From contig CAYMMM010000026.1 in assembly GCA_964391595.1 (NCBI GenBank), positions 1 to 10,678 on the forward strand: a DNA stretch of 10,678 bases. The letters are read 5' to 3'. The stretch comes from JADZGC01 sp964391595 (GTDB taxonomy: Bacteria; Patescibacteriota; Saccharimonadia; CAILAD01; GCA-016700035). This document shows, piece after piece, positions 6,392 through 10,678 of this stretch (position 1 is the first letter of the stretch; every line of letters begins with the position of its first letter). A model generated the notes under the pieces. That model saw nothing but the letters and a program-made list of their open reading frames with translations, made no database searches and was not told the DNA's origin. Position numbers and translations under genes: made by a program.

Positions 6392-6814
6392 TTAGGCCGG
6401 CAAAAGACCGATGATTAGTCCCATAACGAGTATGGTGACAAATTGATTACCGATATTGATGAGGGTCAGCTTGCGTGGCTTGGACTCTGATAGGTCGGTC
6501 GAGACAGTACGCGTAAGTGCAATGCCGAGCCATAGCCAAAATGCCGTTGTTACGGAGTCCTGTAGGAAGCTATTGCTATAAAAGCTGTGCGCGAGGTATG
6601 TAACATGCGCTATGATATACGCCATTAGAAGTGAGAGTAATAATAGACTGACGAGATATGGGCCCATCGCCATGCGTTTGCTTTGCGGCACTTTATCTGC
6701 GCCCGATAGCTTCATCCATTGCTTACCAAGGAGTGGTCCATACCAAATTGTCCCGACCACCATGCTACTCAGTGCTGCTAATACGACTGCCCAAATGTTT
6801 ACTGTTGCATTCAT
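6392..6814 (-). CDS. DUF1761-like small integral membrane protein
   Basis: A 140-aa protein with about four hydrophobic segments (roughly 6-28, 50-72, 84-104 and 115-138). The motif GTIWYGPLLGKQWMKLSG (21-38) is characteristic of the DUF1761 family, whose function is unknown. The start is well supported: AGGAGG (6825 down to 6820) lies five bases before ATG 6814, with a promoter upstream. It is last in a run of - strand membrane genes but has its own promoter, so it need not belong to the ABC operon. The 3' end faces the SDR gene. Confidence 0.82.
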   Translation of the reverse strand: MNATVNIWAVVLAALSSMVVGTIWYGPLLGKQWMKLSGADKVPQSKRMAMGPYLVSLLLLSLLMAYIIAHVTYLAHSFYSNSFLQDSVTTAFWLWLGIALTRTVSTDLSESKPRKLTLINIGNQFVTILVMGLIIGLLPA

Positions 6815-6841
6815 GATTGCCTCCTGGTTTGTGATGCGCCT

Positions 6842-6870
6842 AGTATGCGCCTGAGGGTCATGCTTGTCTA
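6842..6870 (-). promoter_or_regulatory. Promoter of the DUF1761-like gene
   Basis: Reading the - strand, TAGACA (6870-6865), 17 bases, CATACT (6847-6842) is a 5/6 and 4/6 match to sigma70 elements at ideal spacing. Transcription would begin near 6835, leaving about 20 bases that include AGGAGG. It fits in the short gap after the DUF998-like stop. Confidence 0.45.
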
Positions 6871-6874
6871 GAGT

Positions 6875-7438
6875 TCACTGAGTGATCTTAGTTCGTACGA
6901 CAGCAGCAAACCAAGTGAGCCACACGATCTCACTGAGGATGAGCGCGCGCTCGCCGACAAACACGCCGAAGACTTGCCACGCGAAGAGCACCGACCATAT
7001 TTGTATGACTCCCAGCATGAGCGACAATCGAGCTGATCGCTTCCAGCCAGGTGCCTTGCGCTGACGAGCCCAGACGAGGATTGCAGCGATAGGAAGGCTT
7101 AAGAATGTCATATATGCGGCGATGCCATGTACGACAGGAGCTTGCATGGTGACCGCAGCGACAGCATATCCGACGGCAAAGACGCGCAAAAGTCGTGAGA
7201 TGGCTGAGTGTTCTTTGATTTGTAGAACGACTAATGCGCGCGGCAGCACCCAAGCACCATACGCATTTGCCCAGAAGACAAGTATTGCTATCCAGCCGAG
7301 ATCACCCTCAAGGAAATTACTGACATATGATTGGTTGTATTGTAGTTCAGGCCTCACACTATGAAGTAGCCAGATAGTGACGACGTAGACGAGTGATCCA
7401 ACTATGGTGAAACTAGGGTATTTCTTGAGATCTTGCAT
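6875..7438 (-). CDS. DUF998-like multi-pass membrane protein
   Basis: Membrane protein of 187 aa with about six hydrophobic segments. The first helix is followed by LLHSVRPELQYNQSYVSNFLEGDLGWI, resembling the DUF998 pattern where helix 1 leads into a polar loop with a conserved S-N-x2-E-G-x2-GW before helix 2. The function of that family is unknown. The start chosen is ATG 7438, one base after the ABC exporter stop (TAAcATG), the same junction as rny and its follower. ATG 7477 would add 13 residues and overlap the ABC gene by 38 bases; it has an AAGGG eight bases upstream, so it cannot be excluded. Tight linkage suggests co-expression with the exporter. The family call is tentative. Confidence 0.7.
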   Translation of the reverse strand: MQDLKKYPSFTIVGSLVYVVTIWLLHSVRPELQYNQSYVSNFLEGDLGWIAILVFWANAYGAWVLPRALVVLQIKEHSAISRLLRVFAVGYAVAAVTMQAPVVHGIAAYMTFLSLPIAAILVWARQRKAPGWKRSARLSLMLGVIQIWSVLFAWQVFGVFVGERALILSEIVWLTWFAAVVRTKITQ

Positions 7439-7439
7439 G

Positions 7440-9239
7440 TTATTGATAGCTCTTTGCTTGCTTTGTGAAGAGCTCATGGTATACGCCCTTTTGCTTCATA
7501 AGACTTTCATGTGTGCCATGCTCGCTGACTCGGCCGGCGTCGAGCACGATGATCTGATCTGCCTCACGCACCGTACTAAATCGATGTGATATGACGATCG
7601 CACCCTTGTCGCGCTGCATGTGCCAGAGTCGGTGAAAAATCTCTGACTCAGCACGTGCATCTATCGCACTTGTCGGCTCGTCGAGTACCAAGATATTTGC
7701 TTGTCTGTAGAAGGCTCTCGCGAGGGCGATCTTCTGCCATTGGCCACCCGACAGCTCTACGGAATCATCGAAGAATCGTGTGAGCACTGTGCGCTCTTTC
7801 TTCGGGAGCTCGTAGACGAAGTCAGCTTGCGCGTCACTAATGGCTTGCTTGAGCTTGCGTTTATCAATCGGGCCTTGGAGCTGGAAGGTGACATTTTGCG
7901 CGACGGTGAGAGGGTAGTGGTTGAAGTCCTGCTGAATGATGGCGAGTTTGTGGTACCAACTGTCGAGGTCAATCTTACGCAAGTCCACGCCATCAATTAG
8001 GATGCGGCCACTATCAGGGTCGTAGTGCCGTAACAGCAACTTGATGAGTGTTGTCTTCCCGGCTCCGTTCACACCGATGAGCGCCATCTTCTCAGCGGGA
8101 TTGAGAGTGAAACTGACATCTTTAAGGATGTGTTTCTTCGTGCCCGGGTACCGAAAACTCACGTTTTCAAAAGCAATGCTGGGAATATGGTCACCTCGGG
8201 CTATGAGCATCGGGTTCTTTGGCTTTGTAAGCTTGGTGTCGGCATTCATGAATATGAAATAGTCTTCGACGTTGATGAGCTCCTCATAGATCGAACGGAA
8301 ATTCCTGACCAGTGAACTGCTGCTATTCTCGAGCCTAGAGACAAGACTGTCATAAAATGTATAGTCACCGATACTAAATGCACCTCGCGTAGTGATGATA
8401 CGCATGAAGAGCCATACGCGAGTGAAGACCGATGTAGCGACACCGAATGTATCGGTGACTGCTTCGATGCGACTGAAGTGACGTTGTGCTTTGAGTTCGA
8501 TGTCAGCCATCTCGTCTTGGTTGCCAATGAGGCGCTTCAAGAACCCACTGATGGCCCCAGCAGCTCGGATCTCTCGTATGTGTGTCCAAGTGATAAGGCT
8601 GTCTCGTAAGTACCAGTTCAAGCGCCTTTTCGGTGAAAGTTTGACGTTGATTTCACGATAACGGCTGGCGCTATAGACGCTTGATATGAGGCGTGGTATT
8701 GCTGAGACGATGGCTAGCACGAAGAGAATCCAATTCAGCTTCAGGACGGCGAGAGTTGCTACGAGCATAGTGACAATATCGGATGATATGCTCGACAAAT
8801 TTCGTAGTACCCAGCCAACGTCGAGTCTCTCGACGCGCTCAATGATGTCTTGAAACTCTGGATCTTCGAAGTGCGCAGCATCAAGCTCAGCGCAGCGTCG
8901 TGCGATGATGCGATCGAGCTGATTGCGTGCCTGGATGGTTGTTTTGTTATTCTGGTAGCTTTGGAAGTTTGCTATCAGTGGCTCAGCAACGCCCGCAAGA
9001 GCGGTAATTATGAGTAGTTGCCAGAATTGCGGGAAGACGGATGGTACAGAGCCGGATATGTACGCAGTGATGAGGTTGATGATCTGCGCATACATGTAGC
9101 TGCGGCCGATCGAGATCAATGACGTGGAGATGTCGATGAGCGGCAGGAAGACCGTCCGCCAGTGGGTCAGCTGCCATTGCAGCTTCAAGCTCATCGACAG
9201 GTATTTGAGGAGGTCCTTGCGAGCTACTTTCTTTGCCAT
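7440..9239 (-). CDS. ABC exporter half-transporter (TMD-NBD fusion)
   Basis: Type IV (MsbA/multidrug-like) exporter of 599 aa: an N-terminal six-helix transmembrane domain (about 1-340) and a C-terminal nucleotide-binding domain. The NBD has Walker A GVNGAGKTT (389-397), the Q-loop IIQQD, signature LSGGQ (496-500), Walker B ILVLDEPTS with catalytic E521, a D-loop (SAID) and the switch H552 (SHR). All catalytic residues are intact. No second half-transporter is adjacent, so it probably works as a homodimer or with a partner elsewhere; the substrate is unknown. The frame stays open upstream to 9368, but that part reads back through the repeat hairpin and the neighbouring gene. MAKKVARKDLL at 9239 is the natural start. 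No ribosome binding site precedes it, and an extended -10 sits seven bases upstream. Confidence 0.93.
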   Translation of the reverse strand: MAKKVARKDLLKYLSMSLKLQWQLTHWRTVFLPLIDISTSLISIGRSYMYAQIINLITAYISGSVPSVFPQFWQLLIITALAGVAEPLIANFQSYQNNKTTIQARNQLDRIIARRCAELDAAHFEDPEFQDIIERVERLDVGWVLRNLSSISSDIVTMLVATLAVLKLNWILFVLAIVSAIPRLISSVYSASRYREINVKLSPKRRLNWYLRDSLITWTHIREIRAAGAISGFLKRLIGNQDEMADIELKAQRHFSRIEAVTDTFGVATSVFTRVWLFMRIITTRGAFSIGDYTFYDSLVSRLENSSSSLVRNFRSIYEELINVEDYFIFMNADTKLTKPKNPMLIARGDHIPSIAFENVSFRYPGTKKHILKDVSFTLNPAEKMALIGVNGAGKTTLIKLLLRHYDPDSGRILIDGVDLRKIDLDSWYHKLAIIQQDFNHYPLTVAQNVTFQLQGPIDKRKLKQAISDAQADFVYELPKKERTVLTRFFDDSVELSGGQWQKIALARAFYRQANILVLDEPTSAIDARAESEIFHRLWHMQRDKGAIVISHRFSTVREADQIIVLDAGRVSEHGTHESLMKQKGVYHELFTKQAKSYQ

Positions 9240-9246
9240 AGCTCTT

Positions 9247-9255
9247 ATACTAACA
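9247..9255 (-). promoter_or_regulatory. Extended -10 before the ABC exporter start
   Basis: On the - strand TGTTAGTAT (9255-9247) matches an extended -10 and ends seven bases before ATG 9239, so the transcript would be leaderless. An overlapping TATAAG (9249-9244) is an alternative. No convincing -35 was found. The element lies just downstream of the terminator hairpin of the preceding gene, which makes a new promoter here likely. Confidence 0.35.
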
Positions 9256-9279
9256 GAATCTGAAATCTTGCATCGAATA

Positions 9280-9319
9280 ATGAAAAGAGACCGGGCGGGG
9301 ATTGGACCCGCTCGGTCTC
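9280..9319. repeat. 40-bp direct repeat, copy 1
   Basis: Identical to 10067-10106 except for one base (G at 9294, T at 10081). It contains the full terminator hairpin. The two copies bracket the 9325-9987 gene and its promoter. Confidence 0.95.
9280..9319 (-). terminator. Intrinsic terminator of the 9325-9987 gene
   Basis: On the - strand GAGACCG, A, GCGGG, a 7-base loop TCCAATC, CCCGC, C, CGGTCTC is followed by TTTTCATT. The stem of 7 plus 5 bp carries one internal mismatch. It begins five bases after the gene's stop codon. The + strand side has no T-run, so it acts in one direction and separates this gene from the ABC exporter. Confidence 0.85.
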
Positions 9320-9324
9320 TGTTG

Positions 9325-9987
9325 TTAGTGTCGTATGCGCCCCACTTCTTCTGGGTCCATCCCGACACCGTGTCCGATCACAGCGTTTGTGAGCTTGGTG
9401 GCTTCGTCGTTGGTGATCCCGAGAAGGGAGGCAATCCCAGCATCATGGGAACGTGCCATCTCGCTCTGAGCTGATTCGACAAAGCGCTCTAGAAACCGCA
9501 TAGCTCTCTCTCCGAAACCGGTGACGTGCTTGATGACGGCTGCCCTTTCAGGCTCACGACAAAGTCTCTGTAGATCGGGGACGTAGAGGCCATCGATTCT
9601 CAGCGAATCACCCACCATTACACGGCGTACACGCACTCGTGTAAGGCTGTTTTGAGGGAGTATCGTGCCTGCGTTGTTGGGTGCAAGCAATATTCGCATG
9701 AGAGCGCGTAGGGTACGATTCCCCTGGCGCAACTGCGCGGTGTCATCCCCGACGAACTGGGCTACTGCAGCCTCAGTCATCCAGGCTGCATCGTGGTCTC
9801 CCAGTGCTTCGAACATTTCATGGTCAAGTTCCACCTCGGGTGTCTCTAGCCGAGCTGCTTTTGAATCGAGCAGGCTGCCGACCGTGCGACGCCTCTCATG
9901 GCTCTTGCTTGCGGCGATGAATTCGCGATAGGCCGTGTCGTCGTCGAAGACAAGCCAGGCTTTGATAGGAATGACGTGCTTTGACAT
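9325..9987 (-). CDS. Unrecognised protein, longer member of a tandem paralog pair (possible helix-turn-helix core)
   Basis: A 220-aa soluble protein, not recognised as a known family. By hand it aligns with the protein of the next gene (10125-10649). Shared features are an N-terminal strand-helix-helix region; an ungapped block W69-x-T71-x3-V75-A76 to N90-R91-x2-RAL-x-R98; L134-Y135; P146; and I152-K153-x-V155-x2-F158-G159 with R164. The W69-R98 block could be a helix-turn-helix, which is only an inference. It has about 45 extra C-terminal residues (176-220, with ASLLGITNDEATKL) that the other member lacks. No signal peptide or membrane segment is seen. GAGGAG lies six bases before ATG 9987, downstream of a near-consensus promoter, so the gene is probably well expressed as its own unit. 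Confidence 0.8.
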   Translation of the reverse strand: MSKHVIPIKAWLVFDDDTAYREFIAASKSHERRRTVGSLLDSKAARLETPEVELDHEMFEALGDHDAAWMTEAAVAQFVGDDTAQLRQGNRTLRALMRILLAPNNAGTILPQNSLTRVRVRRVMVGDSLRIDGLYVPDLQRLCREPERAAVIKHVTGFGERAMRFLERFVESAQSEMARSHDAGIASLLGITNDEATKLTNAVIGHGVGMDPEEVGRIRH

Positions 9988-10032
9988 GGGGTGCTCCTCA
10001 TGAGCTCTAGTAGGTGCGAACGAATGTGAAAA

Positions 10033-10061
10033 ATTATAAACTAATATACTAATATAGTCAA
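10033..10061 (-). promoter_or_regulatory. Strong sigma70 promoter of the 9325-9987 gene
   Basis: On the - strand TTGACT (10061-10056), exactly 17 bases, TATAAT (10038-10033) is 5/6 and 6/6 consensus at ideal spacing, in an AT-rich stretch. It begins right after the T-tail of the upstream terminator. RNA would start near 10026, giving a leader of about 39 bases with GAGGAG, whose SD lies in a small GCTC/GAGC self-complementary segment. It is the best promoter in the window. Confidence 0.75.
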
Positions 10062-10066
10062 TATAT

Positions 10067-10106
10067 ATGAAAAGAGACCGTGCGGGGATTGGACCCGCTC
10101 GGTCTC
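10067..10106. repeat. 40-bp direct repeat, copy 2
   Basis: Second copy of the element at 9280-9319, 39 of 40 bases identical, in the same orientation relative to the paralogous gene it follows. The identity stops abruptly at both edges. Confidence 0.95.
10067..10106 (-). terminator. Intrinsic terminator of the 10125-10649 gene
   Basis: Same hairpin as copy 1: GAGACCG, A, GCGGG, loop TCCAATC, CCCGC, A, CGGTCTC, then TTTTCATATA on the - strand. It lies 18 bases after the stop codon and is immediately followed by the promoter of the next paralog. Confidence 0.85.
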
Positions 10107-10124
10107 GAGAGTGTTGGCTCAGGG

Positions 10125-10649
10125 CTAGGGGATCTGGTATCCGCGGTCGTTAAGGACCATCCTGATGCATCGATAGGTATTCGGTCCGAAGTTGAAGACC
10201 TGCTTGATCAGGTATGCCTTAGATCCAGGAGCTTGGAAGATGCGTGCGAGGCTGTCCTCTGAGATCATGTACAAGTTGTTATCCCAACGTGCAACAGAAT
10301 CGATCAGAAGTCGTTCGATCTCTGTCGGGTCGATTGGAGTAGCTTCCTTGATGGCAGCGATCGCACGCACGAGCGCACGGAACCCCCTGTTTACGCCGTT
10401 ACTGCTCAGTTCGAGCCGATCTGCTGCGTTCGCGACGTCGCTGAGGGTGATCCATTTCTGAGATCCGGGGTCGGGGACATTGTACGACCCGGGAACGATG
10501 TGCACTGTGACCTGTGCGTCATTCACGAGATCGGTGAGGACCGCATCACGAACGCCTTCGTAGCGCTGCTGGCACTTCAGGAGATGGTCGAGGATGCGAA
10601 GGTGTTCCTCGTCTCCTTCGACTCGGATGGACAGGGTGCGAGAAGCCAT
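10125..10649 (-). CDS. Unrecognised protein, shorter member of a tandem paralog pair (possible helix-turn-helix core)
   Basis: A 174-aa soluble protein, not recognised. The N-terminus (RTLSIRV, then two predicted helices to about residue 43) looks like a ribbon-helix-helix or similar strand-helix-helix unit. W66-x-T68-x3-V72-A73 to N87-R88-x2-RAL-x-R95 aligns without gaps to the neighbour's 69-98 block and resembles a helix-turn-helix. The C-terminal part shares L126-Y127, P141, I148-K149-x-V151-x2-F154-G155 and R160. It ends at the point where the neighbour continues for about 45 residues. ATG 10649 (MASRTLS) is preferred, because AAAGG (10660-10656) lies six bases upstream; ATG 10676 at the window edge would add nine residues. 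Its promoter lies outside the window. A nucleic-acid-binding role is plausible but unproven. Confidence 0.78.
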   Translation of the reverse strand: MASRTLSIRVEGDEEHLRILDHLLKCQQRYEGVRDAVLTDLVNDAQVTVHIVPGSYNVPDPGSQKWITLSDVANAADRLELSSNGVNRGFRALVRAIAAIKEATPIDPTEIERLLIDSVARWDNNLYMISEDSLARIFQAPGSKAYLIKQVFNFGPNTYRCIRMVLNDRGYQIP

Positions 10650-10678
10650 GGCTGGCCTTTCTGATTTTGTGCACATGC

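Noticed and set aside
7701..8000. Long + strand open frame inside the ABC exporter
   Set aside because: It is antisense to the nucleotide-binding domain, with no ribosome binding site or recognisable domain; it is a shadow of a high-confidence gene.
9287..9319. A tRNA gene or tRNA 3' fragment on the - strand
   Set aside because: Only acceptor-like and T-arm-like stems exist. There is no D-arm or anticodon arm, and the 5' stem strand lies directly beside the T-arm-like stem. Terminator is the simpler reading; the resemblance is kept only as a finding.
9240..9368. N-terminal extension of the ABC exporter up to 9368
   Set aside because: The extra codons run through the terminator hairpin and into the neighbouring gene, and lack any transporter-like sequence. 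MAKKVARKDLL at 9239 is a natural N-terminus.
9320..10678. A horizontally acquired island defined by higher GC
   Set aside because: Sampled lines here are about 57-60% GC by hand count, but a sampled line of rny is just as rich. Composition alone does not mark a boundary, and no integrase or transposase is visible.
1..10678. CRISPR array, toxin-antitoxin pair, or TGA recoding
   Set aside because: No regularly spaced repeats were seen. The paralog pair is not a small toxin-antitoxin layout, since the genes are separately terminated. TGA ends tsaE normally while Trp is coded by TGG.

Overview
The window looks like a compact chromosomal segment from a small-genome bacterium. The best guess is a Candidate Phyla Radiation lineage such as Saccharibacteria. 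The reasons are a very short TsaB, tightly packed genes, several genes that appear to start at or next to their transcription start with no Shine-Dalgarno, and a core set of RNase Y, YmdB-type phosphodiesterase and TsaE/TsaB. TGA is used as a stop (for example at the end of tsaE), so the TGA=Gly code of some CPR groups does not apply. The taxonomic call is inference; no rRNA or marker gene is present to settle it.

Left part (about 1-4113, all + strand): housekeeping RNA biology. tsaE and a minimal tsaB overlap by ATGA and serve tRNA t6A modification. They are followed by rny (RNase Y, the membrane-anchored mRNA-decay endonuclease), a stand-alone NIF3/YqfO C-terminal-like domain protein, a small basic single-pass membrane protein, and a YmdB-family metallophosphoesterase. 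rny and ymdB are neighbours in many Gram-positive bacteria; here two small genes sit between them.

Middle (4193-6376, + strand): a divergent NRAMP-family transporter lacking the canonical transition-metal motifs, then a short-chain dehydrogenase. Both have the same extended -10 element, TGATACAAT. The SDR then meets the - strand genes convergently.

Right part (6392-10678, - strand), listed in forward coordinate order: a DUF1761-like membrane protein with its own promoter, a DUF998-like membrane protein placed one base after the stop of an ABC exporter, and then two unrecognised genes. These last two (9325-9987 and 10125-10649) are the most interesting content. By hand alignment they are divergent paralogs, sharing W-[MI]-T-x3-VA, NR-x2-RAL-x-R and IK-x-V-x2-FG blocks. 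Each is followed by an almost identical 40-bp hairpin terminator, and the 9325-9987 gene has a near-consensus promoter directly between the two units. This looks like a tandemly duplicated small gene family with a possible helix-turn-helix core.

No tRNA, rRNA, CRISPR array or transposase was seen. No gene-free stretch exceeds about 160 bases; the longest, 903-1058, is the rny leader.
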